Assembly: GCA_052085365.1 (NCBI GenBank)
Contig: JBQDFP010000009.1
Location: 1 to 64,000, forward strand
DNA from: Canibacter sp052085365
Lineage (GTDB): Bacteria > Actinomycetota > Actinomycetes > Actinomycetales > Microbacteriaceae
Direction: 5' to 3'
Length of the DNA: 64,000 nt
Every line of letters begins with the position of its first letter. Within the stretch, counting starts at the first letter, position 1. This document shows, in pieces, positions 16,649 through 24,588 of this stretch. Under the pieces are notes generated by a model that did not search any database, was not told the origin of the DNA, and worked only from the letters and a program-made list of their open reading frames with translations. The position numbers and the translations under genes were made by a program.

Positions 16649-16947
16649 TGAGCCTGAATAAGAACCCACACGACGTCATCATTCGTCCGATCGTGTCCGA
16701 GAAGAGCTACGGTCTTATTGACAACACCGGTAAGTACACCTTCGAGGTGGCACCGAGTGCGAACAAGACCGAGATCAAGCTCGCGATCGAGCAGGTTTTT
16801 GGTGTCAAGGTTGATCGAATCAACACCCTGAACCGCAAAGGCAAGACTCGCCGCACTCGTTTCGGCACTGGTAAGCGCAAAGATGTCAAGCGCGCCATTG
16901 TCACTCTGAAGAGCGGGTCCATCGATATCTTCACGGCTGGACTGTAG
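16648..16947 (+). CDS. rplW: 50S ribosomal protein L23
   Basis: L23 sits at the tunnel exit and is the docking site for trigger factor and SRP. The 99-residue protein is of standard length, with PIVSEKSYGLID near the N-terminus and the RKGKTRRTRFGTGKRKD basic loop. The start ATG overlaps the rplD stop by one base, so the two are probably translationally coupled. Confidence 0.97.
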   Translation: MSLNKNPHDVIIRPIVSEKSYGLIDNTGKYTFEVAPSANKTEIKLAIEQVFGVKVDRINTLNRKGKTRRTRFGTGKRKDVKRAIVTLKSGSIDIFTAGL

Positions 16948-16970
16948 GTCGGGAGCGAAGAGGAAACAAT

Positions 16971-17807
16971 ATGGCTATTCGTAAATACAAGCCCACGACC
17001 CCAGGTCGTCGCGGTTCGAGTGTGGCCGATTTCGCAGAGATCACACGCTCAACCCCCGAGAAGTCGCTGCTTCGTCCGCTCTCGAAAACTGGCGGTCGTA
17101 ACAACCAGGGACGCATCACCACCCGCCACATTGGTGGCGGCCACAAGCGCCAGTACCGCGTAATCGATTTCCGCCGGAGCGATAAAGACGGTGTGAACGC
17201 TCGCGTGGCGCACATTGAATATGATCCGAACCGTACTGCACGCATTGCACTGCTGCACTTCGTTGATGGCACTAAGCGCTACATTCTTGCGCCGAACCGC
17301 CTGAAGCAGGGTGACGTTGTGGAATCAGGTGCGGGTGCAGATATTAAAGCAGGCAACAACCTGCCGCTGCGCAACATTCCGGTTGGTACCGTGGTTCACG
17401 CTATTGAGCTCAAGCCAGGCGGGGGAGCTAAGCTCGCTCGCTCAGCAGGCGCTTCAGTACGTCTCGTTGCTAAAGAAGGCCCGTACGCGCAGCTGCGCCT
17501 GCCGTCAGGCGAAATCCGCAACGTTGACGCGCGCTGCCGTGCAACCGTCGGTGCTGTTGGCAACGCAGAACAGACCAACATCAGCTGGGGTAAAGCTGGA
17601 CGCATGCGTTGGAAGGGCGTTCGCCCGACCGTCCGTGGCGTGGTAATGAACCCGGTTGATCACCCGCATGGTGGTGGTGAAGGCCGTACCTCTGGTGGCC
17701 GTCACCCGGTCAGCCCGTGGGGCCAGAAGGAAGGCCGCACGCGTCGTCCAAATAAGGAAAGCGATAAGTACATTGTGCGTCGTCGCTACACCGGCAAGAA
17801 GCGCTAG
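16971..17807 (+). CDS. rplB: 50S ribosomal protein L2
   Basis: L2 is a primary rRNA-binding protein needed for subunit association and peptidyl transferase activity. The 278-residue length is normal. GGRNNQGRITTRHIGGGHK near the N-terminus and the C-terminal NPVDHPHGGGEGR, which includes the catalytically important His region, are intact. GAAGAGGAAA precedes the ATG. It is the fifth gene of the S10 operon. Confidence 0.98.
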   Translation: MAIRKYKPTTPGRRGSSVADFAEITRSTPEKSLLRPLSKTGGRNNQGRITTRHIGGGHKRQYRVIDFRRSDKDGVNARVAHIEYDPNRTARIALLHFVDGTKRYILAPNRLKQGDVVESGAGADIKAGNNLPLRNIPVGTVVHAIELKPGGGAKLARSAGASVRLVAKEGPYAQLRLPSGEIRNVDARCRATVGAVGNAEQTNISWGKAGRMRWKGVRPTVRGVVMNPVDHPHGGGEGRTSGGRHPVSPWGQKEGRTRRPNKESDKYIVRRRYTGKKR

Positions 17808-17828
17808 TCGACAGGTAGGAGAAACAGA

Positions 17829-18110
17829 ATGCCTCGTAGTTTAAAGAAAGGCCCCTTCGTTGACAACCACCTGTTTGACAAGGTAGTTGCTCAGAACGAA
17901 GCCGGCACCAACAACGTAATCAAGACGTGGTCACGTCGCTCGATGATTGTTCCGTCAATGCTCGGACACACCATCGCCGTGCACGACGGTCGCAAGCACA
18001 TCCCAGTGTTCGTGACTGAGTCAATGGTTGGACACAAGTTGGGTGAATTCGCACCCACACGTACCTTCCGTGGCCACGTGAAGGACGACAAGAAGGGTCG
18101 TCGCCGCTAA
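17829..18110 (+). CDS. rpsS: 30S ribosomal protein S19
   Basis: S19 is a head protein that contacts S13 and the A-site finger of the 50S. The 93-residue product starts MPRSLKKGPFVDNHL and contains TWSRRSMIVPSMLGHTIAVHDG, both typical. TAGGAGAAA precedes the ATG. It lies between rplB and rplV. Confidence 0.97.
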   Translation: MPRSLKKGPFVDNHLFDKVVAQNEAGTNNVIKTWSRRSMIVPSMLGHTIAVHDGRKHIPVFVTESMVGHKLGEFAPTRTFRGHVKDDKKGRRR

Positions 18111-18136
18111 CGCGGTGACGTGAAGGAGGAAGCAAC

Positions 18137-18520
18137 ATGGTGGAGTCGATTGCCCGCGTGCGTCATATCCGCATTACGCCTCAGAAGGCCCGACGCGTCG
18201 TAGACCTGATCCGTGGCAAGAATGCTCAAGAAGCACTCGCCATTTTGAAGTTTGCCCCGCAGTCGGCCGCTGGACCCGTGTTCAAGCTTGTAGCTTCGGC
18301 TCTCGCTAACGCACGTGTAAAGGCTGACAACGAAAACCAGCGTCTCAACGAAGACGAGCTCGTCATTGCTCGCGCATTCGTAGACGAAGGCACCACACTG
18401 AAGCGGTTCCGTCCCCGTGCTCAGGGGCGCGCATTCCGTATTAACAAGCGCACTAGCCACATCACCGTTGTGCTCGCCACACCGGAAGATGCGACAGTCG
18501 CACAGAAGGGAGCCAAGTAA
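18137..18520 (+). CDS. rplV: 50S ribosomal protein L22
   Basis: L22 crosses all 23S rRNA domains and lines the exit tunnel with a long beta hairpin. The 127-residue product shows RHIRITPQKARRVVDLIRG and the hairpin RPRAQGRAFRINKRTSHI. GAAGGAGGA precedes the ATG. The stop codon abuts the rpsC start with no gap. Confidence 0.97.
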   Translation: MVESIARVRHIRITPQKARRVVDLIRGKNAQEALAILKFAPQSAAGPVFKLVASALANARVKADNENQRLNEDELVIARAFVDEGTTLKRFRPRAQGRAFRINKRTSHITVVLATPEDATVAQKGAK

Positions 18521-19288
18521 ATGGGCCAGAAAATTCATCCCTACGGCTTCCGTCTTGGGGTAACCACCGACCACGTGTCGCGCTGGTTCTCTGACTCGAC
18601 GAAGCCCGGACAGCGCTACGCTGACTACCTCGCCGAGGACGCCAAGATTCGCAACTTCCTCGCAGATACGCTCGATCGTGCAGGTGTAAGCCGCATCGAA
18701 ATTGAACGTACCCGCGATCGCGTTCGCGTTGACATTCACTCGGCACGCCCGGGTATCGTCATCGGACGTCGCGGTGCAGAGGCAGAGCGTGTGCGTAGCC
18801 AGCTCGAAAAACTCACCGGCAAGCAGATTCAGCTCAACATTCTCGAGGTTAAGAACCCCGAAGCAGATGCTCAGCTGGTCGCTCAGGGCATCGCCGAGCA
18901 GCTCGTTGCTCGTGTGGCATTCCGTCGCGCAATGCGCAAGGGACTGCAGGGTGCTCAGCGCGCAGGCGCTAAGGGTGTACGTATCCAGGTCTCAGGCCGC
19001 CTCGGTGGCGCTGAGATGAGCCGTTCAGAGTTCTACCGCGAAGGCCGTGTGCCACTGCACACCCTGCGTGCGAACATCGACTACGGCTTCTATGAAGCAA
19101 AGACCACCTTCGGTCGTATCGGTGTGAAGGTGTGGATCTACAAGGGCGATATCACGAACAAGGAACTCGCACGTGAAGAAGCTGCTAAGAAGCCTTCACG
19201 CGAGCGTGGCGATCGTCGCCGCGGCCCACGTCGTGATCGCGACCGCCAGAACGAGGCTGCGCCTGCCGCAGCAGGAGCGGAGAAGTAA
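18521..19288 (+). CDS. rpsC: 30S ribosomal protein S3
   Basis: S3 lies at the mRNA entry tunnel and takes part in helicase activity with S4 and S5. The 255-residue protein has the KH domain (GIVIGRRGAEAERVR) and the C-terminal S3 domain (GRVPLHTLRANIDYGF). A charged tail of about 40 residues, rich in Arg, Asp and Ala, extends beyond the usual end and is probably disordered; such tails are common in actinobacteria. AAGGGAG precedes the ATG. Confidence 0.97.
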   Translation: MGQKIHPYGFRLGVTTDHVSRWFSDSTKPGQRYADYLAEDAKIRNFLADTLDRAGVSRIEIERTRDRVRVDIHSARPGIVIGRRGAEAERVRSQLEKLTGKQIQLNILEVKNPEADAQLVAQGIAEQLVARVAFRRAMRKGLQGAQRAGAKGVRIQVSGRLGGAEMSRSEFYREGRVPLHTLRANIDYGFYEAKTTFGRIGVKVWIYKGDITNKELAREEAAKKPSRERGDRRRGPRRDRDRQNEAAPAAAGAEK

Positions 19289-19290
19289 GC

Positions 19291-19710
19291 ATGCTGATTC
19301 CCCGTCGAGTCAGGTACCGTAAGCAGCACCACCCGAAGCGCAGCGGTCAGGCTACCGGTGGCACCAAGGTAAACTTTGGTGACTACGGCATCCAGGCGCT
19401 GACGCCGGCTTATGTGACGAACCGTCAGATCGAGGCAGCTCGTATCGCGATGACCCGTCACATCAAGCGTGGCGGTAAAGTGTGGATCAATATTTTCCCT
19501 GACATTCCATTGACCAAAAAGCCCGCCGAAACCCGCATGGGTAGCGGTAAGGGTTCACCCGAGTGGTGGGTCGCCAACGTGAAGCCCGGCCGTGTGCTGT
19601 TTGAAGTTGCTGGTGTTGATGAAGAGCTCGCTCGCGAAGCTCTGACCCGCGCAATTCACAAACTGCCGCTCAAGGCTCGCATCATTAAGCGTGAGGAGGG
19701 TGACGCGTAA
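19291..19710 (+). CDS. rplP: 50S ribosomal protein L16
   Basis: L16 helps organise the A site and binds late in 50S assembly. The 139-residue product starts MLIPRRVRYRKQHHP and contains RQIEAARIAMTRHIKRGGKVWI and the GSGKGSPEWWVA loop, all typical. It follows rpsC by 2 nt, and the rpmC start directly follows its stop. Confidence 0.97.
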   Translation: MLIPRRVRYRKQHHPKRSGQATGGTKVNFGDYGIQALTPAYVTNRQIEAARIAMTRHIKRGGKVWINIFPDIPLTKKPAETRMGSGKGSPEWWVANVKPGRVLFEVAGVDEELAREALTRAIHKLPLKARIIKREEGDA

Positions 19711-20007
19711 ATGGCTATTGGAAGCAAAGATCTCGCTATCACCGAACTCGATACTTTCGAGAACGAGCGTCTGCATGAGGAGCTGAAGAAAGCGAAGACT
19801 GAACTGTTCAACCTTCGTTTCCAGTCAGCTACTGGTCAGCTTGAGCACCACGGACGCGTCCGTCAGGTCAAGCGCGACATTGCGCGCATTTACACTGTGC
19901 TCAACGAGCGCAAACTTGGCATCCGTGCAACGCCAGAGCCTGCACCCGCTAAGAAGACCAAGAAGACCAAGCAGGCGGACGACGCCGCTGAGACTAAGGA
20001 GGCCTAA
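19711..20007 (+). CDS. rpmC: 50S ribosomal protein L29 with C-terminal extension
   Basis: L29 is a small helical protein beside L23 at the tunnel exit. The core is typical (KKAKTELFNLRFQSATGQL and VKRDIARIYTVLNER). At 98 residues it is longer than the common 60-70, because of a C-terminal tail rich in Pro, Ala and Lys (PAPAKKTKKTKQADDA) and ending acidic. The tail is probably disordered and exposed near the exit site. It lies between rplP and rpsQ. Confidence 0.96.
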   Translation: MAIGSKDLAITELDTFENERLHEELKKAKTELFNLRFQSATGQLEHHGRVRQVKRDIARIYTVLNERKLGIRATPEPAPAKKTKKTKQADDAAETKEA

Positions 20008-20010
20008 CCC

Positions 20011-20283
20011 ATGGCTGAGGTAGCAAACCAACAGCGTCCGTACCGCAAGTCTGCTCAAGGCTACGTGGTCAGTGACAAAATGGACAAGACCATCGTGGTA
20101 GAGGTCGAAGACCGCAAGAAGCACCCGCTCTACGGCAAAGTGCTTCGCACCACGAAGAAGCTCAAGGCACATGATGTGGACAACACTGCCGGCATCGGTG
20201 ACCGCGTGCTTATTCAAGAGACCCGCCCGCTGAGCGCGACCAAGCGCTGGCGTCTGGTTGAGATTCTCGAGAAGGCGAAGTAA
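20011..20283 (+). CDS. rpsQ: 30S ribosomal protein S17
   Basis: S17 is an early 16S-binding protein. The 90-residue product has GYVVSDKMDKTIVVEVEDRKKHPLYGK split over the usual strands and ends with the block ETRPLSATKRWRLVEIL. A consensus AGGAGG lies 8-10 nt before the ATG. It is the last gene of the S10 part; rplN follows after 29 nt. Confidence 0.97.
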   Translation: MAEVANQQRPYRKSAQGYVVSDKMDKTIVVEVEDRKKHPLYGKVLRTTKKLKAHDVDNTAGIGDRVLIQETRPLSATKRWRLVEILEKAK

Positions 20284-20312
20284 GCCTCGGCTTACAAGAG
20301 AAGGAGTAGCTA

Positions 20313-20681
20313 GTGATTCAGCAGGAATCCCGACTCAAGGTCGCCGACAACACCGGCGCCAAAGAGTTGCTCACCATTCGCGTGCTCGGGGGTTCGAGCC
20401 GCCGCTATGCAGGGCTCGGCGACGTCATCGTGGCAACGGTGAAAGACGCCATCCCTGGTGGAAACGTGAAAAAGGGTGAGGTCGTTAAGGCCGTCGTAGT
20501 ACGCACGAGGAAATCAACGCGTCGCGCCGACGGTTCATACATCAGCTTTGACGAGAACGCAGCTGTGCTGTTGAAGACCGACGGTGAGCCTCGCGGCACC
20601 CGTATCTTCGGCCCAGTTGGTCGTGAGCTTCGTGACAAAAAGTTCATGAAGATCGTCTCGCTCGCACCGGAGGTGATCTAG
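20313..20681 (+). CDS. rplN: 50S ribosomal protein L14
   Basis: L14 contacts the 30S subunit and is the binding site of the silencing factor RsfS. The 122-residue length is standard. It starts with GTG (MIQQESRLKVADNTGAKE) after AGAAGGAG and contains RRADGSYISFDENAAVLL and the C-terminal KFMKIVSLAPEVI. It opens the spc set of genes, with no separate promoter obvious in the 29-nt gap. Confidence 0.98.
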   Translation: MIQQESRLKVADNTGAKELLTIRVLGGSSRRYAGLGDVIVATVKDAIPGGNVKKGEVVKAVVVRTRKSTRRADGSYISFDENAAVLLKTDGEPRGTRIFGPVGRELRDKKFMKIVSLAPEVI

Positions 20682-20685
20682 TCTT

Positions 20686-21048
20686 ATGGCTCAGAAGATC
20701 AAAAAGGGTGACCTTGTAGAGGTTATCTCGGGCGCAACCCAGGAGCGCGGTGGCTACCGCGGCAAGCAGGGGCGCGTCATCGAGGTCATGACCGACAGCG
20801 ATCGCGTGGTTATCGAGGGCGTGAACTTCGTTACGAAGCACGTGCGCGTTGGCCAGTCCGATAGCGGCACAAAAGAAGGTGGCATCGAAACCCGTGAGGC
20901 TCCGATCCACGTCTCGAACGTCGCTATCGTTGACCCAGAATCGAAGAAGCCGACCCGCGTTGGCTTCCGTGAAGAAGTAGTTGAAAAGGACGGCGTTAAG
21001 AAGACCGTTCGTGTTCGCTACGCAAAGAAGTCTGGAAAGGACCTCTGA
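20686..21048 (+). CDS. rplX: 50S ribosomal protein L24
   Basis: L24 is one of the two assembly-initiating proteins of the large subunit. The 120-residue product has the KOW motif (KKGDLVEVISGATQERGGY), GRVIEVMTDSDRVV and the actinobacterial C-terminal extension. Its TGA overlaps the rplE ATG by one base. Confidence 0.97.
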   Translation: MAQKIKKGDLVEVISGATQERGGYRGKQGRVIEVMTDSDRVVIEGVNFVTKHVRVGQSDSGTKEGGIETREAPIHVSNVAIVDPESKKPTRVGFREEVVEKDGVKKTVRVRYAKKSGKDL

Positions 21049-21632
21049 TGGCTGCTGCAGAAGCTGCTGCGCAGACTGGCAAAATCCAGCCGCGCCTGAA
21101 GCAGAAGTACCGCGATGAGATCAAGGGTCAACTGGCTGAGAAGTTCGGTTACGCGAACCCGAACCAGGTTCCTGGTCTCGTAAAAGTTGTTATCAACACG
21201 GGTGTTGGCGAAGCCGCTCGCGATGGTAAAGTAATCGACGGCGCAATTGCCGATCTCACGAAGATCACCGGCCAAAAACCGATGGTTACTCGTGCACGCA
21301 AGTCAATCGCACAGTTCAAACTGCGTGAAGGACAGCCGATCGGTGCACACGTCACCATGCGCGGAGATCGCGCCTGGGAATTCCTTGACCGCCTCGTGAC
21401 CCTTGCACTGCCCCGTATCCGCGACTTCCGCGGACTGAACGGCAAGCAGTTCGACGGAAATGGAAACTACACGTTCGGCCTGACCGAGCAGAGTGTGTTC
21501 CACGAGATCGATCAGGATAAGATTGACCGCCAGCGTGGCTTCGACATTACTGTCGTAACCACCGCAAAGACTGATGAAGAGGGACGCGAATTGCTTCGTG
21601 CAATCGGGTTCCCCTTCAAAGCTGACAACTAA
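21048..21632 (+). CDS. rplE: 50S ribosomal protein L5
   Basis: L5 binds 5S rRNA and contacts the P-site tRNA and the 30S head. The 194-residue protein has a short Ala-rich N-terminal extension before the core, then KVVINTGVGEAARDGK, the TRARKSIAQFKLREG block and a C-terminal RGFDITVVTTAKTDEEGRELL. It overlaps rplX by one base. The next gene is rpsH; the rpsN gene often found here is absent. Confidence 0.97.
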   Translation: MAAAEAAAQTGKIQPRLKQKYRDEIKGQLAEKFGYANPNQVPGLVKVVINTGVGEAARDGKVIDGAIADLTKITGQKPMVTRARKSIAQFKLREGQPIGAHVTMRGDRAWEFLDRLVTLALPRIRDFRGLNGKQFDGNGNYTFGLTEQSVFHEIDQDKIDRQRGFDITVVTTAKTDEEGRELLRAIGFPFKADN

Positions 21633-21656
21633 ACACTTATCCAACGTTGGGCTGGG

Positions 21657-21681
21657 CCGATCCGTTCACCGAACGGGTCGG
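21657..21681 (+). other. Hairpin in the rplE-rpsH spacer
   Basis: CCGATCCGTTC (21657-21667) pairs with GAACGGGTCGG (21671-21681), an 11-bp stem with one G-U pair and a 3-nt loop. No U-tract follows. The spacer is 138 nt and too short for rpsN. The hairpin may be a processing or regulatory site, or mark the place where rpsN was lost. Confidence 0.45.
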
Positions 21682-21770
21682 CGTCAGCATGAAATCTCCC
21701 AGTTCCAACGAAACACCCAGGTCGTCAGCCCTTCCCGGCTCGACGAAACCAGGCGAGAAAGAAGAAACAC

Positions 21771-22169
21771 ATGACGATGACTGATCCGGTCGCAGATATG
21801 CTGACCAGATTGCGGAACGCCAGCTCGGCGAGCCATGAAACCGTCTCTGTACCAGGCTCCAAACTCAAGGAGCGCATTGCAGAGATCCTCAAACGTGAAG
21901 GCTACATCACTGACTGGAAGGTTGAAGACGCTCGCGTCGGCACCAGCATCACCCTGTCGCTGAAGTACGGACCTAACCGTGAACGTTCCATCGAAGGCCT
22001 GAAGCGAGTATCAAAGCCCGGCCTTCGTGTGTACGCACGTTCAACCGAACTCCCGAGTGTCCTTGGTGGCCTCGGTATTGCGATCTTGTCCACTTCCTCC
22101 GGTCTCCTGACTGACCGTGAGGCTGAGCAGAAGGGCGTAGGCGGAGAAGTTCTCGCCTACGTGTGGTAG
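21771..22169 (+). CDS. rpsH: 30S ribosomal protein S8
   Basis: S8 binds the central domain of 16S rRNA early in assembly; in E. coli it represses the spc operon. The 132-residue product begins MTMTDPVADMLTRLRNASSA and ends with the typical STSSGLLTDREAEQKGVGGE block. GAAAGAAG precedes the ATG; the ATG two codons later is an alternative start. It follows a 138-nt gap where rpsN would be expected. Confidence 0.97.
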   Translation: MTMTDPVADMLTRLRNASSASHETVSVPGSKLKERIAEILKREGYITDWKVEDARVGTSITLSLKYGPNRERSIEGLKRVSKPGLRVYARSTELPSVLGGLGIAILSTSSGLLTDREAEQKGVGGEVLAYVW

Positions 22170-22175
22170 TTCGTC

Positions 22176-22712
22176 ATGTCACGTATTGGAAAGCTTCCTA
22201 TTGCTATTCCGGGCAGCGTGAACGTCACTATCGACGGACAGTCAGTGACGGTCAAGGGCCCGAAGGGCGAGCTATCGCTCGTCGTTGCAGAACCTATCCG
22301 CGCAGCACTTGAAGACGGCCAGGTTATTGTGACCCGACCCGATGATGAGCGTGACTCACGCGCGCTGCACGGACTCACTCGAACCCTCATCAGCAACGAC
22401 ATCGTCGGTGTTGTCGAGGGCTACTCGAAATCACTTGAAGTTGTCGGCACAGGTTACCGTGTGCAGCAGAAAGGCAACGGACTTGAACTCGCACTCGGGT
22501 TCTCACATCCCGTAACTTTCGAAGCACCTGAAGGCGTCACGCTTTCAGTTGAAGGCAACAACAAAATCACCGTCAGCGGTATCTCAAAGCAGGCCGTTGG
22601 CGAAGTCGCCGCAAACATTCGCAAGCTGCGTCGCCCCGAGCCTTACAAAGGCAAGGGCGTCCGTTATGCGGGCGAGAATGTGCGCCGCAAGGCAGGAAAG
22701 GCTGGTAAATAA
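22176..22712 (+). CDS. rplF: 50S ribosomal protein L6
   Basis: L6 lies near the factor-binding site of the large subunit. The 178-residue product starts MSRIGKLPIAIPGSVNVTID and ends with the signature PEPYKGKGVRYAGENVRRK. Both repeated L6 domains are present. It follows rpsH by 6 nt and precedes rplR by 3 nt. Confidence 0.97.
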   Translation: MSRIGKLPIAIPGSVNVTIDGQSVTVKGPKGELSLVVAEPIRAALEDGQVIVTRPDDERDSRALHGLTRTLISNDIVGVVEGYSKSLEVVGTGYRVQQKGNGLELALGFSHPVTFEAPEGVTLSVEGNNKITVSGISKQAVGEVAANIRKLRRPEPYKGKGVRYAGENVRRKAGKAGK

Positions 22713-22715
22713 CCC

Positions 22716-23090
22716 ATGGCCGCTTCAACTAAACGCGCTTCGGGTCGTTCGGCAGCACGCATCCGCCGTCACTCCCGTCTGCGTAAGAAAATTGTTGGCA
22801 CCGCTGAGCGTCCTCGCTTGTCGGTGACCCGTTCAAACCGTCACGTATTTGTCCAGGTTATTGACGACGCTCGAGGCTTCACTCTCGCGTCAGCATCAAC
22901 TATGGAAGCGGATCTCCGCTCATCAGATGGCGATAAAACCGCTCAGGCCCGCAAAGTTGGCGAGCTCGTCGCTGAACGCGCAAAGAGCGCTGGCATCGAA
23001 GCTGCGGTCTTCGACCGTGGTGGCAGCAGGTACGCAGGACGCGTCGCTGCAGTTGCCGAGGGCGCTCGTGAGGCAGGGCTGAACCTGTGA
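22716..23090 (+). CDS. rplR: 50S ribosomal protein L18
   Basis: L18 binds 5S rRNA and anchors it to the large subunit. The 124-residue product has a basic N-terminus (RIRRHSRLRKKIVGTAERPR), the RSNRHVFVQVIDD strand and the C-terminal FDRGGSRYAGRVAAVAEGAR. Length is normal. The rpsE gene follows within about 25 nt. Confidence 0.97.
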   Translation: MAASTKRASGRSAARIRRHSRLRKKIVGTAERPRLSVTRSNRHVFVQVIDDARGFTLASASTMEADLRSSDGDKTAQARKVGELVAERAKSAGIEAAVFDRGGSRYAGRVAAVAEGAREAGLNL

Positions 23091-23113
23091 GCAACGAAAC
23101 GAAGGAGCAGGAA

Positions 23114-23803
23114 GTGACTGCAGAGGCTCAGACTGCGGAACAGGGTGACAAGAGCACACCCACGCAGGAACACCGTAACGAGCCCCGCGAGGCTCGCCAG
23201 GGCAGCCGCGAACGAGGCCACCGTAATCAGCGTGGCGGTCGTGACCGTGGTGACAGCCAGTTCATGGAACGTGTGGTTACCATCAACCGCGTATCAAAGG
23301 TTGTTAAGGGTGGCCGTCGATTCAGCTTTACCGCACTTGTTGTGGTGGGCGATGGCGATGGAACCGTGGGTGTTGGCTACGGCAAGGCAAAAGAAGTGCC
23401 GTTGGCAATCTCAAAGGGCGTTGAAGAAGCGAAGAAGAACTTCTTCCGCGTTCCACGTGTCCGCAAGACCGTTCCGCACCCCGTTCAGGGTGAGGCTGCA
23501 GCAGGCGTAGTGCTGTTGCGTCCAGCTGCTGCTGGTACGGGTGTTATTGCGGGCGGTCCCGTGCGTGCCGTTCTCGAATGTGCTGGCATCCACGATGTGC
23601 TGAGTAAATCACTCGGTTCGTCAAACACTCTCAACATCGTTCACGCAACGGTTGCTGCGCTGAAGGAACTCGAGGAGCCACGTGCAGTTGCTGCCCGTCG
23701 CGGTCTCGATTTCGATCATGTAGCTCCAGCCCGTCTCGTCCGTGCTGAAGCAGAAGCTGCTGCTGAAAAGAAGAAGGCAGCAACTGAGAAGGCAGGTGCC
23801 TAA
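23114..23803 (+). CDS. rpsE: 30S ribosomal protein S5 with N-terminal extension
   Basis: S5 is needed for decoding accuracy and mRNA unwinding. I prefer the GTG at 23114, because AAGGAG lies 6 nt before it; an in-frame GTG at 23087 overlaps rplR and has no such site. This gives 229 residues. An N-terminal extension of about 50 residues, rich in Gln, Glu and Arg, precedes the core (ERVVTINRVSKVVKGG). The spectinomycin loop (KGGRRFSF) looks wild type, and a charged Ala/Glu/Lys tail closes the protein. Confidence 0.95.
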   Translation: MTAEAQTAEQGDKSTPTQEHRNEPREARQGSRERGHRNQRGGRDRGDSQFMERVVTINRVSKVVKGGRRFSFTALVVVGDGDGTVGVGYGKAKEVPLAISKGVEEAKKNFFRVPRVRKTVPHPVQGEAAAGVVLLRPAAAGTGVIAGGPVRAVLECAGIHDVLSKSLGSSNTLNIVHATVAALKELEEPRAVAARRGLDFDHVAPARLVRAEAEAAAEKKKAATEKAGA

Positions 23804-23805
23804 CC

Positions 23806-23994
23806 ATGGCGAAGAACCTGAAAATCACTCAGATTAAATCAACTATCAGCGAGAAACCGAACCAGCGTCAGACCCTGCGCAGCCTGGGTCTGAAGAAAAT
23901 TGGACAGTCGGTTGTTCGCGAAGACAATTCCCAGAACCGCGGCTACGTTCATGTAGTCCGTCACCTGGTCGAAGTAGAGGAGGTGGACGCATGA
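23806..23994 (+). CDS. rpmD: 50S ribosomal protein L30
   Basis: L30 is a small beta-alpha-beta protein of the large subunit. The 62-residue product contains LKITQIKSTISEKPNQRQTL and the typical LGLKKIGQSVVREDN. It is located between rpsE and rplO, as usual. Its stop overlaps the rplO start (ATGA), so translation is probably coupled. Confidence 0.97.
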   Translation: MAKNLKITQIKSTISEKPNQRQTLRSLGLKKIGQSVVREDNSQNRGYVHVVRHLVEVEEVDA

Positions 23995-24446
23995 GCGAGA
24001 AAGACGAACAGCAGCTGCTGAAGGCTCACCATTTGCGTCCGGCCCGAGGCGCCAAAACGGCGAAAACCCGTGTTGGTCGCGGTGAGGGCTCGAAGGGTAA
24101 AACCGCTGGACGTGGAACTAAGGGTACAAAAGCTCGTTACCAGGTGAAAGCCGGGTTCGAGGGAGGCCAGATGCCACTGCACATGCGTACTCCGAAGCTT
24201 CGCGGCTTCAAAAATCCATTCCGCACGGAATACCAGGTTGTCAACATCGGCAAACTGGGCGATCTCTACCCTGAGGGTGGCGAGGTAACCGTTGCAGATC
24301 TCGTAGAAAAGGGCGCTGTGCGCAAGAACCAGCCTGTAAAGGTTCTTGGTAATGGCGACCTCAAGGTCAAGCTCACTGTTCAGGTGGACAAGGTCTCGAG
24401 CTCAGCAGAGCAGAAGATCGTTGCCGCCGGCGGAGAAGTGAAGTAA
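23991..24446 (+). CDS. rplO: 50S ribosomal protein L15
   Basis: L15 is a late assembly protein that reaches deep into 23S rRNA with its glycine- and basic-rich N-terminus, seen here as HHLRPARGAKTAKTRVGRGE and GKTAGRGTKGTKAR. The globular C-terminal half follows (VADLVEKGAVRKNQPVKVLG). The 151-residue length is typical. It is the last ribosomal gene before a strong terminator; secY then has its own promoter. Confidence 0.97.
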   Translation: MSEKDEQQLLKAHHLRPARGAKTAKTRVGRGEGSKGKTAGRGTKGTKARYQVKAGFEGGQMPLHMRTPKLRGFKNPFRTEYQVVNIGKLGDLYPEGGEVTVADLVEKGAVRKNQPVKVLGNGDLKVKLTVQVDKVSSSAEQKIVAAGGEVK

Positions 24447-24469
24447 CACTTTCCGAGTTCGACTCGGGG

Positions 24470-24505
24470 GAGCCGGGTCGTGCGATGCACGACCCGGCTC
24501 TTTTT
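24470..24505 (+). terminator. Rho-independent terminator after rplO
   Basis: GAGCCGGGTCGTGC (24470-24483) and GCACGACCCGGCTC (24487-24500) form a perfect 14-bp stem with a GAT loop, followed by TTTTT. A smaller hairpin CCGAGT/ACTCGG precedes it. It separates the S10-spc ribosomal genes from secY. Confidence 0.95.
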
Positions 24506-24512
24506 CTACTCA

Positions 24513-24541
24513 TTCACGGAACCCTACGTGTAAGCTAGATT
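24513..24541 (+). promoter_or_regulatory. Putative secY promoter
   Basis: TTCACG (24513-24518) and TAGATT (24536-24541) are separated by 17 nt, just downstream of the rplO terminator. The resulting leader is about 40 nt, ending in CAGGAGG before the secY TTG. Confidence 0.5.
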
Positions 24542-24588
24542 CTTGGTTCACGTCATCGTCCTCGTGACGAACTCTCAGGAGGCAGAAT

